From Bacteroides oleiciplenus YIT 12058 (GTDB lineage: Bacteria; Bacteroidota; Bacteroidia; Bacteroidales; Bacteroidaceae): a DNA stretch of 64,000 nucleotides. Position numbers and translations under genes: made by a program. The stretch spans positions 62,001 to 126,000 of the forward strand of contig NZ_JH992947.1 of the NCBI RefSeq assembly GCF_000315485.1, in the 5' to 3' direction. Positions 52,807 through 61,957 of the stretch are shown here, in pieces. The notes beneath the pieces were generated by a model. That model had not been told where the DNA came from. It worked only from the letters and a program-made list of their open reading frames with translations, and did not search any database. Position 1 is the stretch's first letter. Each line of letters starts with the position of its first letter.

Positions 52807-55095
52807 TTAGAATGAAAGACTTGCGCTGAATTCCAGAGTGAGCGGGCGTAAATAATTACCGCTCATATAGTGATCCTTGAACTTTCCGGCTTCTTCCTTG
52901 CTCAACAGTTCGGCACCGTTGATAGTGCCGCTGGCACCCTTCTGATTCAGGAAGTTCACAACCGTAGCTCCCAAGGAGAGATGCTTGTTCACCTTCCAGT
53001 TCACGCCGCCGAAGGTTTCCCAACGGCCGTTGAAGTAGAGGGCATTGGTCAGATTGGCATACGTCTTTCCAAAATAGCGGAAGCTGAGCCATACGCGCAG
53101 GTCGGGAGTAATGTTGTAGCTGGGATCTATTTCAGCAAGTACCTGCGGAATTTCTTTCACGATGTTGCCGTTGGCATTCAGGTCGGGCACTCCTTCAAAG
53201 GGGGATTTGATGAAATAGTTGTTATAAGTCGGCTTCTGGTAAGTGAACAGGGCGTGCAGGTGGAAACCTTTGAACGGATTAATTTCCGCCGAGGTGGTCC
53301 AACCCAGAGTCTTGATATCATATATCAGCAAGGTGGTTTTAGATTGCGTCGTACCGGGTTTCGTTACGTTCTGCTGGTCGATGTTGTTCGACTTGGAGAT
53401 ATATGTAATCATGGAAGTCAAATTCATCCAGTTATTCTGATAGAACAGTCCGCCACGCAGCAAAGGAATGGTGACACGCTTGTACTGTTCCTCAGTGGGA
53501 CCTGTTCCGGCATATTCGTTGATGCGAGGAAAACGGGTGGCAATGGTTCCATCGGCTGTAAGACCAAAGTTCTTCGTTATCTTATAAGTGAATTGTGCGG
53601 TTGCTGCATAATTCAGCTTATCTTTCACCACTTTATGCGGTTCTATCTTTTCTGTGGAGAGGACGTTGCCTTCATTATCTGTATATTGGTGAGTATCGCC
53701 AATGTGGAAACCTGCATAACGTCCGTAAGGTATCTGGTCGGCAGACATGCGGTAGTATTCCAGACGGGCACCGTAATAAACGTTGAATTTCGGGCTTATC
53801 TGCCAATTGTCCGTGAAGTAGGCAGCCAGTTTGTTTTCATATCCTTTGGTATATTCCGGACTTAGTTCATTGAAGCCTCTGAACTTATCGGTACTTCCGT
53901 CGGCTTCCCGACGGTCCAGTATCTGCGGGTATTCGGTGACGGTGCCTATCCATTGGAAAGAGGAAGAATGATAATCCAAATGATAGTACCATTCGTTCAA
54001 TCCTAATCTCATATCGTGATTGCCTACTTTCTTTTTCAGTTCGGAAGTGAGCAGGACGTTCTTCACTTTTCCAAAATGTAACCAAGTGCGTCTTCCTTCC
54101 ACCAATCCGGTGTAAGCATCTTTAGAACCGTCCATAAAAAGACCGTCTGCCACCGTTACTTCGCTGATATTGCTACCGCCGAAGTCTACATAATTGGCTT
54201 CGGGAGCATTCATAAACTTGGCATTAAGTGTCCAGTTCAGGTTATTGCGGAAGGTATAGTCGAACAACATAGCTACTTCGTGCGCCTTATTATCGGTGAA
54301 ATCGCCGAAGCGTCCGCTCTTCATCTTTCCGTCCATCACATCCATGTACTGAAAGCGTCCGCCTTCGGGGGCATACGAAGAAGTTCCTAACTTGAAACCC
54401 GGAATTTCCTTCACACTGCCATCTCCCACATAAATGAACGGGGCTGCATTAATCATCGAACCAAGTGCACTACTTTTTGAGAACTTATAGATAACGGAGA
54501 ACTTTCCACGGTTATTATTGAACAGTCGGGTCAGCCCTGCATGATAGAGTTGGGTGCGGTCGCTAAAGTTCTCGAACTTAGGGGCGAAGCTGCCCGGATC
54601 GAAGTTCTGATAAATGCCGGCTGTATAAAGCCAACGGTCGCCAATGCCACCGGATACATTCATATCCACATTTTGCCAACCGAAGTGGTTGGTGTGGTAA
54701 TTCAGTACTCCTTTAAATTCTTTCTGCCCCAACTTGGAGAAAGCGTTCACCGAATAAGCGATGTTTCCGGTAGTGATGGCCGATTCAGACGGATTCATTA
54801 ATCCTACTTCGCCCAAGCTGGCATCACTGCGCCAATGGGTAGACAGCTTATGCACAGCCGAAGAATATACGGCAGGCAGCCCGTTCTCATATACATTCAC
54901 ATCTTCACTGGGGAGTCCGATTTGGATTTCACGGGGTTTGTTGGCATCCGAAGCATTCAGCATCACATTGCGTTCGCTGCCTTCCGATTTCTTTGTACTA
55001 ATGGTGTCGTTTACTTCCACCAGATTACTTGCCATTGCAGAAGAAGCGAATAGAAGAATCGCCGACATGACGCAAGAAAAGAGATTGACTTTCAT
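52807..55095 (-). CDS. TonB-dependent outer-membrane receptor
   Basis: 762 aa from MKVNLF, with a signal peptide ending near SSAMA. A short plug region (about 40-180, VNVYENGLPAVY) precedes a 22-strand-type barrel rich in alternating aromatic strands and ends in LEFSASLSF, with the required terminal Phe. It lacks the carboxypeptidase-like N-terminal extension and the SusD partner of ordinary SusC proteins. It heads a two-gene transcript with the GH36 alpha-galactosidase, so it probably imports alpha-galactosides. In-frame ATGs at 55104 and 55122 are alternative starts. The substrate is inferred from context only. Confidence 0.85.
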   Translation of the reverse strand: MKVNLFSCVMSAILLFASSAMASNLVEVNDTISTKKSEGSERNVMLNASDANKPREIQIGLPSEDVNVYENGLPAVYSSAVHKLSTHWRSDASLGEVGLMNPSESAITTGNIAYSVNAFSKLGQKEFKGVLNYHTNHFGWQNVDMNVSGGIGDRWLYTAGIYQNFDPGSFAPKFENFSDRTQLYHAGLTRLFNNNRGKFSVIYKFSKSSALGSMINAAPFIYVGDGSVKEIPGFKLGTSSYAPEGGRFQYMDVMDGKMKSGRFGDFTDNKAHEVAMLFDYTFRNNLNWTLNAKFMNAPEANYVDFGGSNISEVTVADGLFMDGSKDAYTGLVEGRRTWLHFGKVKNVLLTSELKKKVGNHDMRLGLNEWYYHLDYHSSSFQWIGTVTEYPQILDRREADGSTDKFRGFNELSPEYTKGYENKLAAYFTDNWQISPKFNVYYGARLEYYRMSADQIPYGRYAGFHIGDTHQYTDNEGNVLSTEKIEPHKVVKDKLNYAATAQFTYKITKNFGLTADGTIATRFPRINEYAGTGPTEEQYKRVTIPLLRGGLFYQNNWMNLTSMITYISKSNNIDQQNVTKPGTTQSKTTLLIYDIKTLGWTTSAEINPFKGFHLHALFTYQKPTYNNYFIKSPFEGVPDLNANGNIVKEIPQVLAEIDPSYNITPDLRVWLSFRYFGKTYANLTNALYFNGRWETFGGVNWKVNKHLSLGATVVNFLNQKGASGTINGAELLSKEEAGKFKDHYMSGNYLRPLTLEFSASLSF

Positions 55096-55328
55096 AATAT
55101 TCATTGATTTAAAATTAAACATTCAGAAGAAGGAACCGGAGAGGATTTCACCCTTTGTCTTTCAACGAGGGCAAAGTTAGGGGGTATAATAACGTACTGT
55201 TTCTACAAGTAGCCGCCAAGTAGATTGGCAGGAGAGGCATACGAACAATAAACCACTTATAATAAATCACTTACCAACACCTATTTTAGAAAAGCAAGTA
55301 GATGTACCCGTTTACCGGAAACTTTTAA

Positions 55329-55336
55329 TATCTTTG
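55329..55336 (+). promoter_or_regulatory. Putative -7 box for the DUF6377 regulator
   Basis: TATCTTTG fits TAnnTTTG and lies 29 bases before the ATG. Confidence 0.5.
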
Positions 55337-55365
55337 TGTTTGTCTACTTTTAATGAATACACCCT

Positions 55366-56973
55366 ATGAAGAAATGCTTATTATCGGGATTATTTCTGTT
55401 ATTCGTACTCCTGCCTTTCCGTGCTGCGAACAAAGTTGACTTGTCCGGAGAGCTGGAAGCTGCCCTGAAACTGCGCAGCCAATATTCACATCAGAAGGAG
55501 GTACGAATTGACAGCCTCAAGCATTTACTCTATCCGGCTATGGGAGATGATGAGCGTTTCCGGTTGTACAACGCCATTTATGAGGAATATTATACGTACC
55601 GTTTCGATTCGGCGATGCTCTACGTAGACCGGGAAGAAGAAGTGGCCATGAAACTTTCCAATCCTGCCTATCGTAACCTGAGCATCATTCACCGTTCCAT
55701 ACTCCTCTCCACTTCGGGGTATTTCAGTGAATCCATTCAAAACCTGAAACAGATAGATAGCCGTACACTGGACGACGCATTGCGGATAGAATATTATACC
55801 GCTTATGAGTGGGCTTACAGTATGTGGGCCGAATATTCCAACGATAAAGTATATGCTCCCCGTTATTATGAAAAGGAAATGCTTTATCAGGATTCCCTTA
55901 TCAGTGTTCTGCCTGCCAGTTCACCGCTGCATCATTATTGGAAAGGTGAAAATCTCTATCGCCACCGCAGGTATGCCGAAGCGGAAGATTGCTATAAAAA
56001 GGCACTGGAAGGGTTGCCTGTCAATGTCCGGTTGTATGCTATGGTGACTTACGGACTGGCATTGGTATACTCACAAACCAATAATTGGGAAGAATATGAA
56101 AATTACCTGATAATGGCCGCCATCTCCGACCAGGTATGCCCGCTGAAAGAGAATCTCGCTTTACAGGAACTGGCTCTATACATCTTCAAGAACAGAAGTG
56201 GAGAAGTTTCACGCGCCAACCGCTATTTAAACCATTCTCTGGAAGATGCTATGTTCTACAACAACCGCCTCCGTATGCTCGAAATAGCGAGGAAGTTCCC
56301 TTCCATCGTGCTTTCATATCAGGAACAGAATCTTATCAAAAGTCAAAGATTGCAATGGTCGCTGATATGTATCAGTCTCTTGTCTATCGGACTGGTGGTT
56401 TCCCTGATTTATATTTACCGACAGATGAACCAGTTGCATAAGCGGAGAAAGATATTGGCGGATATGAACCAGGAACTGCAACATCTGAATAAAGCGTTGG
56501 TAGATACGAATCATACGCGCGAAGAGTATGTGAGTCTGTTTATGGATTTATGTGCCGCCTATATAGATAAACTGAATAAATATCAGGATTTAGTGAAGCG
56601 CAAAGTAAAGGCAAAGCAAACGGATGATTTACTGAGACTGGCCAATGCAACCAAACTTTCGGATACAGATGCCAAGGAGTTCTTCGTAAACTTCGATACG
56701 GCTTTCCTGAATCTGTATCCTAACTTTATAAAGGAATTCAATTCCCTGTTGCGCGAAGGAGAAGAGATTATGCCCAAGCGGGGGGAAATACTGACTACAG
56801 AACTTCGGATATTTGCTCTAATACGGATGGGGATTAAGGATAGTTCCAGGATAGCAACCCTCCTGTTCTATTCTCCGCAGACGATTTATAATCATCGGAG
56901 TGTGGTGAAAAATAAGGCAAAGATGAGGGATAGTTTTGAGAAACAGGTGGAGGAGCTTTGCGCAGTGATGTAG
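55366..56973 (+). CDS. SusR-like membrane regulator (DUF6377 type)
   Basis: 535 aa. It has a signal peptide 1-20, a periplasmic TPR-like helical sensor (about 25-325), one membrane helix (331-352), a cytosolic coiled coil and a C-terminal helix-turn-helix (about 470-520: TTELRIFALIRMGIKDSSRI, FYSPQTIYNHRSVV). This size and layout match SusR, the membrane-spanning activator of starch genes in B. theta. It is divergent from the TonB-receptor/GH36 pair, with 270 bases between the starts, and is the obvious candidate regulator of them. A palindromic hairpin without a T-run follows the stop. Confidence 0.82.
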   Translation: MKKCLLSGLFLLFVLLPFRAANKVDLSGELEAALKLRSQYSHQKEVRIDSLKHLLYPAMGDDERFRLYNAIYEEYYTYRFDSAMLYVDREEEVAMKLSNPAYRNLSIIHRSILLSTSGYFSESIQNLKQIDSRTLDDALRIEYYTAYEWAYSMWAEYSNDKVYAPRYYEKEMLYQDSLISVLPASSPLHHYWKGENLYRHRRYAEAEDCYKKALEGLPVNVRLYAMVTYGLALVYSQTNNWEEYENYLIMAAISDQVCPLKENLALQELALYIFKNRSGEVSRANRYLNHSLEDAMFYNNRLRMLEIARKFPSIVLSYQEQNLIKSQRLQWSLICISLLSIGLVVSLIYIYRQMNQLHKRRKILADMNQELQHLNKALVDTNHTREEYVSLFMDLCAAYIDKLNKYQDLVKRKVKAKQTDDLLRLANATKLSDTDAKEFFVNFDTAFLNLYPNFIKEFNSLLREGEEIMPKRGEILTTELRIFALIRMGIKDSSRIATLLFYSPQTIYNHRSVVKNKAKMRDSFEKQVEELCAVM

Positions 56974-57008
56974 GTTTATTATCTGCGCAATAAAGAGCCC
57001 AATTCCGC

Positions 57009-57039
57009 CTTGCGGATAAACTATTTCCGCTTCCGCAAG
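57009..57039. terminator. Weak hairpin after the SusR-like gene
   Basis: CTTGCGGA (57009-57016) pairs with TCCGCAAG (57032-57039) around a 15-base loop. No T-run follows, so its role as a terminator is doubtful. Confidence 0.35.
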
Positions 57040-57193
57040 AAACTAATCCCCGTGATTGCCTCTTTTATAAAGACTTCATAACCACCCCTAACGAACATAC
57101 CATATCATCCTACCTTCAATACATGCCTGTGGCGACTCCAACATGGGAAAGGGTTTCATGTGGCATTTTTCTCAAAGAAAAAAGCGTGTTCCC

Positions 57194-57224
57194 ATTGCCC
57201 TATCAAATACTTCTGCTACTTTTG
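57194..57224 (+). promoter_or_regulatory. Promoter-like sequence for the MACPF gene
   Basis: ATTG (57194-57197), a 19-base spacer and TACTTTTG (57217-57224) fit the Bacteroides -33/-7 pattern with one mismatch in the -33. The ATG follows 39 bases on. Confidence 0.5.
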
Positions 57225-57263
57225 TCAACACATACAAGATAACTACAAGAAAACTATTATCTT

Positions 57264-58688
57264 ATGAAGAATCTATTCTATTTCAGCATTATGATCTGCA
57301 TGTTATATGCATGCTCATCGGATTCAGATTTCAATCCGGAAGATAACACTTCTTCTGACTTTTATGAATTCAAAGCTATCCCCGACAAGGAAGTCATTTT
57401 CAAAGCCTATCCGGCAAGTATGAAACAAATTCTGGGTGCAGGTTACGATGTTACCGCTGACCACTTAAGCCCCGAGGCAATAAAAGCCCCCATAATTGAT
57501 CTGGAAAAGTTAGAAAACAGCGATATATTTGACATCTATCGTATGCGGGCAAATTCTTCCGAACCCAGAGACTACGCTGGAGAGAATGCAGCAACGTTCC
57601 TTACTGACATTACCAAGAACCTGGTACTGGGAGACATAAATTCCAGAAATGCTTTATCAATCGGTACCATTCTCAAGCATAAAGAGTTCGAATCTGACTA
57701 CGGCCATTCTTCACAATATTCTTTCGCTTCCAGCGAACGGCTATTTACAGCAGAGCGCTGGTACTTTTCATTTTTCTATACCTTGGATAAATATAAATAC
57801 AGATACCTTACCCAAGAGTTTGAAAATGATGTGAAAAGCCTGACGGCAGAAAAAATCATAAAAAAATATGGCACACACATCTTAGTGGACATCTGCATAG
57901 GAACAAGATTCAGAGGACTTTACCGGACAACAGTACCTACAGCAACATCGGCTGCCGACATTGCAAGAATCACCTTACTTAGTGCTTTGACAAAAATAGC
58001 CCAGCAAGGTCTCTTTACCGGAAGTGTCGTCGGCGGCTGGGAAGAAGAAGTGGCACAAAGCATAGGAGGACAACTTATATTCGAATTTTATGGAGGAGAT
58101 ACTGCCTTATTGCCTTCACAGCCAACAGCCGCAGACATTGACACCTGGTGGAAGTCGTTCAATGAAGAGAATTATACCTTAACTAAAATCACTCAGGACA
58201 AAGTACTTCCTATTTATGAAATGATAGAAGATGCAACCAAAAGAGAGCAAGTAAAAAATGCCATGAAAGAATATATTTCTAACCAAAAGTTATCATCAGT
58301 TTCTACCACTGCGCTGCTTCAAGCATGGGATGGGAAAAACCACACATACTACACATCCTATTTGGAAAATGCAACAAGCTCCAGCAGAAAATACGAAGGA
58401 GCAATTTGCTCTATCTACCAACAAAAAAGAAGTAATACCGTGCCTCTGTATGTATATAGTAACGGCGCCAAACAGCGTTTATCCTTAGAACCATTGCAAA
58501 CAGAGGACGGATGGAAACTGGAAAAAGAACTGGGATATGTATATGCTTCACCCGTAGACGGTGCCATTCCTCTTTACGAAGCCGAGAATGAGAATGATTA
58601 TTGCTACACTACAGAAGACAAAAAGGAATATGGTATAGAAGGAAGTTGGAAGAAAGCAGGCATTGTATGTTACACAATGCCTCTATAA
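57264..58688 (+). CDS. MACPF-domain lipoprotein (BSAP-like antimicrobial toxin candidate)
   Basis: 474 aa. The lipobox MLYAC (Cys17) marks a lipoprotein. The MACPF core spans about 50-340 with the family signature KKYGTHIL (201-208) and the following GGQLIFEFYGGD stretch (about 268-279). In Bacteroides, MACPF proteins of this size are secreted antimicrobial proteins (BSAPs), which form pores in closely related strains after binding a surface receptor. The C-terminal third (about 360-474) contains two PLYVY/PLYEA-type units with YVYASP and DYCYTTE that resemble DUF5648-like repeats and may be the receptor-binding part. The gene stands alone with its own promoter. Toxin activity is inferred; a host-directed or adhesive role is possible. 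Confidence 0.88.
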   Translation: MKNLFYFSIMICMLYACSSDSDFNPEDNTSSDFYEFKAIPDKEVIFKAYPASMKQILGAGYDVTADHLSPEAIKAPIIDLEKLENSDIFDIYRMRANSSEPRDYAGENAATFLTDITKNLVLGDINSRNALSIGTILKHKEFESDYGHSSQYSFASSERLFTAERWYFSFFYTLDKYKYRYLTQEFENDVKSLTAEKIIKKYGTHILVDICIGTRFRGLYRTTVPTATSAADIARITLLSALTKIAQQGLFTGSVVGGWEEEVAQSIGGQLIFEFYGGDTALLPSQPTAADIDTWWKSFNEENYTLTKITQDKVLPIYEMIEDATKREQVKNAMKEYISNQKLSSVSTTALLQAWDGKNHTYYTSYLENATSSSRKYEGAICSIYQQKRSNTVPLYVYSNGAKQRLSLEPLQTEDGWKLEKELGYVYASPVDGAIPLYEAENENDYCYTTEDKKEYGIEGSWKKAGIVCYTMPL

Positions 58689-58765
58689 CTCAATCTCCTT
58701 TATCATCACCTCATCCGAACAGTAATGATAAAGGAGAAGACGATATTACTGAATCATTCGAAAGC

Positions 58766-59653
58766 TCACTCCAACCGACTCTTAAAAGCAGCCGGCAACT
58801 CTGGCATAGCCCCGCTCTGTGTACAAACATAGGCAGAAACTTCCACCGCCAACTTATGAGCCTCAGGCACCGGCTTTCCGCTAAGTATGGCAGACGTGAA
58901 AGCCGCAGTAAATGAATCTCCCGCACCAACGGTATCGGCAACCGGAACCCGTGGTGTATCCTGGAAAGACACAACGCCCGGAGTAAACACATAACTGCCG
59001 TTCGTGCCGCAAGTCAGAATCAACATTTTCAGATTATATTTAGCCAGGAGTATCCAGCATTTATCCTGCAAGTCAATCCCCGGATAGCCGAAGATACGGC
59101 TGATAGTCACCAACTCCTCATCATTGATTTTAAGAATGTTGCAACGGCGCATAGACTCGCAAAGTATCTCTTTCGTATAGAACCCCTGGCGGAGATTGAT
59201 ATCGAAAATCTTAATCTGCTCATCCCCGTCGGGCATCATATCCAGAAAACGCTGGATAGTGGCACGACTCACCGCACTGCGCTGTGCCAGCGAACCGAAA
59301 CAAACGGCACGGGTGGAAAGAGCCAGACGTTTCAGTTCGTCCGTAAAAGGAATGTTATCCCATGCCACGCCTTCTTTGATCTCATAGCAAGGAACCCCCA
59401 CAGCATCCAGAGTTACCTGCACCGTACCTGTAGGATAATCCACCTGCTCTATCTGGCAAGCCAGCTTCTTTTGGGCAAATACATCCAGTATTTCTTGACC
59501 GTCAGCATCACGCCCCACGGCACTCACCACACGGCTGTCGAAACCAAACTGTGAAACATGATATGCAAAGTTGGCAGGCGCACCGCCTATTTTCTTTCCT
59601 TCGGGCAGCACATCCCAAAGTGCTTCACCCATTCCTACGATGATTTTATTCAT
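58766..59653 (-). CDS. Fructokinase (PfkB family)
   Basis: 295 aa, ribokinase fold. The N-terminal GEALWDVLP and GGAPANFAYH motifs and the C-terminal DTVGAGDSFTAAF (Asp of GAGD is the catalytic base) are complete. It matches the fructokinase of the B. theta fructan locus (BT1757) as I recall it. It phosphorylates fructose entering through the adjacent importer, whose stop is 39 bases upstream on the same strand. The two should be co-transcribed from the element at 60888-60916. Glycerol- or other sugar-kinase specificity cannot be wholly excluded from sequence. Confidence 0.88.
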   Translation of the reverse strand: MNKIIVGMGEALWDVLPEGKKIGGAPANFAYHVSQFGFDSRVVSAVGRDADGQEILDVFAQKKLACQIEQVDYPTGTVQVTLDAVGVPCYEIKEGVAWDNIPFTDELKRLALSTRAVCFGSLAQRSAVSRATIQRFLDMMPDGDEQIKIFDINLRQGFYTKEILCESMRRCNILKINDEELVTISRIFGYPGIDLQDKCWILLAKYNLKMLILTCGTNGSYVFTPGVVSFQDTPRVPVADTVGAGDSFTAAFTSAILSGKPVPEAHKLAVEVSAYVCTQSGAMPELPAAFKSRLE

Positions 59654-59692
59654 GATACTCGATATAATTATGAATTATGGTTAGATATAAAG

Positions 59693-60853
59693 TTATTTTT
59701 TAATCTTCAAAGTATAATACAGCAGATATAGCACTCCGACAGTCATTACCGCTACCGCACCGCTCTGTCCTACCGCATCGCTTGCCAGTCCCATTGCTAA
59801 CGGAAATACGGTTCCGCCGAAAAGTCCCATAATCATCAGACCGGAAACTTCGTTCTTCTTGCCCGGCATATACAGCAACGCCTGCGAGAAGACAATCGAA
59901 AAGATATTCGAGTTACCGAAACCTATCAACGCTATGCAAATATAAATAGTTGTTTTGGAATGGAAAGCAAAAAGTCCGATCATTGCAATCAACATCAGGA
60001 AACTACTGATAGCAAAGAACGATTTCGCATTCATCTTCCGCAGGATAAAAGAACCAGTGAAGCAGCCTGCCGTACGGAAAATGAAATAGAGACTCGTAGC
60101 AAATGCGGCATCATCCAGTCCCATGCCCAGACGTTCCATCAGTATTTTAGGAGCGGTAGTATTCGTACCGACATCAATTCCCACATGGCACATGATGCCA
60201 ATGAAAGAAAGTAAGATGAACGGTTTGCCCAACAAAGCCAGACACTGACCAAATGTAGAAGGCTTTCCTTCTTCTTTCTCTTCGGCGATTTGCGTCTGTC
60301 CTAACAACAAAACTGCAATCACAGCTATCACCATATAAATAGGGAACAGCACGCGCCAACCCATACCGAAAGACGGAATGGCCTGCGTAGCCCCCCACAT
60401 GGCAATGTAAGGTGCAAGGAAAGAAGCAATTGCCTTTATAAACTGCCCAAAGGTAAGGCTACTTGCCAGCCGGTCACCCCTGACAATATTAGAGAGCAGC
60501 GGATTCAGTGAAGTCTGCATCAATGCATTGCCGATACCTAATAAAGAGAAAGAAAGTAGCATCAACATATAACTATCACCGAAAACGGGTAACAAAAGAG
60601 AAGCGAATGTCACCACCAAACTGAGGAGTACCGTCTTTTTCTGTCCGATACGGCTCATCAACATACCCGTCGGTACAGAGAAAATCAAGAACCAAAAGAA
60701 AACCAGCGAAGGGAAAATGTTGGCCTGTGAGTCTGTCAGACCTAAATCGGCTTTTACATAATTGGAGGCGATGCCCACCAGATCGACGAATCCCATGGCG
60801 AAGAAACAGAGCATCACCGGGATAAGCTTAGATAACGAAGAATTAGATTTCAT
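59693..60853 (-). CDS. Inner-membrane sugar:proton symporter (FucP/GlcP type MFS)
   Basis: 386 aa with about twelve membrane helices. It belongs to the FucP-type major facilitator family (SRIGQKKTVLLSLV loop between helices 2 and 3, LLGIGNALMQTSLNPLLSN in helix 4). Its position next to fructokinase and GH32 matches BT1758, the fructose importer of the fructan locus. It carries monosaccharide from the periplasm to the kinase. It is the first gene of the two-gene leftward unit. The upstream element at 60888-60916 is shared with the GH32 gene. Confidence 0.88.
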   Translation of the reverse strand: MKSNSSLSKLIPVMLCFFAMGFVDLVGIASNYVKADLGLTDSQANIFPSLVFFWFLIFSVPTGMLMSRIGQKKTVLLSLVVTFASLLLPVFGDSYMLMLLSFSLLGIGNALMQTSLNPLLSNIVRGDRLASSLTFGQFIKAIASFLAPYIAMWGATQAIPSFGMGWRVLFPIYMVIAVIAVLLLGQTQIAEEKEEGKPSTFGQCLALLGKPFILLSFIGIMCHVGIDVGTNTTAPKILMERLGMGLDDAAFATSLYFIFRTAGCFTGSFILRKMNAKSFFAISSFLMLIAMIGLFAFHSKTTIYICIALIGFGNSNIFSIVFSQALLYMPGKKNEVSGLMIMGLFGGTVFPLAMGLASDAVGQSGAVAVMTVGVLYLLYYTLKIKK

Positions 60854-60887
60854 TGTTCTATGGTATTAATTTAAGTATATTCCTGCT

Positions 60888-60916
60888 CGGGAAAGCACGC
60901 TGCAAAGGAAGCGAAT
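60888..60916 (-). promoter_or_regulatory. Shared fructan-regulon element, copy 1
   Basis: A 29-base block (minus strand ATTCGCTTCCTTTGCA, then GTGCTTTCCCG) ends 34 bases before the importer ATG. The block at 63970-63998 before the GH32 gene is identical at 27 of 29 positions. A TGGTATTAA word (60861-60869) is also shared nearer the start codon. It contains a TTTG that could act as -33, and it is a likely binding site for the hybrid two-component regulator. Confidence 0.65.
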
Positions 60917-61015
60917 CTTAAGACAATAGGGTATCACTTTTGTTACAAAGAGTAGCAATTATGATACGAAGCTCTTTTTTAAGCCTATTTGAGAGCTATT
61001 ATCTGTCTTTTTGTC

Positions 61016-61023
61016 TACTTTTG
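61016..61023 (+). promoter_or_regulatory. Putative -7 box for the aldose epimerase-like gene
   Basis: TACTTTTG fits TAnnTTTG and a TTTG occurs 24 bases upstream (60988). It lies downstream of the first in-frame ATG (60940), so translation must start at 61060. Confidence 0.55.
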
Positions 61024-61059
61024 TGGGAGATTATACAAAGAAACTTTTTAAACAACAAG

Positions 61060-61932
61060 ATGGAAACACTCTTTAATGGACGACTCAGCATTGAAGTCTC
61101 TGCACATGGAGCAGAACTATGCAGCATTTTTGCCAACGCAAAGGAATACCTATGGCAGGCAGAACCGGAATTCTGGAAACGTCACTCACCTGTACTCTTC
61201 CCGATTGTAGGTAGCGTATGGGAAAACGAATACCGGAATGAAGGCTCTACTTATGTTCTCACACAACATGGTTTTGCCCGCGACATGGAATTCAAATTAA
61301 TCTTAGAACAGAATGACGAACTGCGTTATCAACTAGTCAGCAACGAAGAAACGCTGAAGAAATATCCTTTCCCGTTCTGCCTCGAAATCGGTTACCGCAT
61401 CCGTGACAAGAAAATCGACGTCATGTGGGAAGTGAAGAATACCGGAGAAAAGGAAATGCATTTCCAGATAGGTGCACATCCGGCATTCTATTACCCGGAT
61501 TTCGATGCTGAAACTCAGGAACGGGGATTCTTCGGTTTCAACAAGAAAAGCGGATTGAAATATATCCTGATTTCCGAAAAAGGCTGTGCCGATCCGGACA
61601 CGCAATATCCCTTGAAACTGACCGATGAGCTCTTGCCGCTGAATACACATACATTTGATAAGGATGCGCTAATACTGGAAGATAGTCAGGTGAGACGGGT
61701 GACACTATATAATAAGGAGAAGAAACCTTACCTTAGCCTGCATTTTGATGCCCCTGTGGTAGGATTGTGGTCACCACCGGGAAAGAACGCTCCGTTCGTC
61801 TGCATAGAGCCGTGGTATGGGCGGTGTGACAGAGCTCACTACACAGGTGAATATAAAAATAAGGATTGGATGCAGCATTTGCAACCCGAAGAAACATTTA
61901 GAGGAAAATATACGATTGAAATAGAGGAATAA
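61060..61932 (+). CDS. Aldose 1-epimerase-like protein (LacX type)
   Basis: 290 aa from METLFNG. It has a galactose-mutarotase-like beta-sandwich: HGAELCSIF near the start, RHSPVLFPIVG (about 40-50), a QHGFARDMEF stretch with the conserved His, HPAFYYP and C-terminal CIEPWYGRCD. Such proteins interconvert sugar anomers or bind phosphosugars. I rejected the upstream ATG at 60940 because a promoter lies between the two and the extra 40 residues are unlike the family. It is divergent from the importer and convergent with GH32, with hairpin cluster D after its stop. A role in fructan use is likely by position only. Confidence 0.85.
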   Translation: METLFNGRLSIEVSAHGAELCSIFANAKEYLWQAEPEFWKRHSPVLFPIVGSVWENEYRNEGSTYVLTQHGFARDMEFKLILEQNDELRYQLVSNEETLKKYPFPFCLEIGYRIRDKKIDVMWEVKNTGEKEMHFQIGAHPAFYYPDFDAETQERGFFGFNKKSGLKYILISEKGCADPDTQYPLKLTDELLPLNTHTFDKDALILEDSQVRRVTLYNKEKKPYLSLHFDAPVVGLWSPPGKNAPFVCIEPWYGRCDRAHYTGEYKNKDWMQHLQPEETFRGKYTIEIEE

Positions 61933-61957
61933 AAGAGAAACAGAACAATTTAAAGGT

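Noticed and set aside
52870..53865. Plus-strand frame (331 codons) opposite the TonB receptor
   Set aside because: Antisense shadow; no promoter or recognisable protein features.
60940..61059. N-terminal extension of the epimerase-like gene from the ATG at 60940
   Set aside because: A -7 box lies at 61016-61023 inside it and the 40 residues do not resemble the family start.
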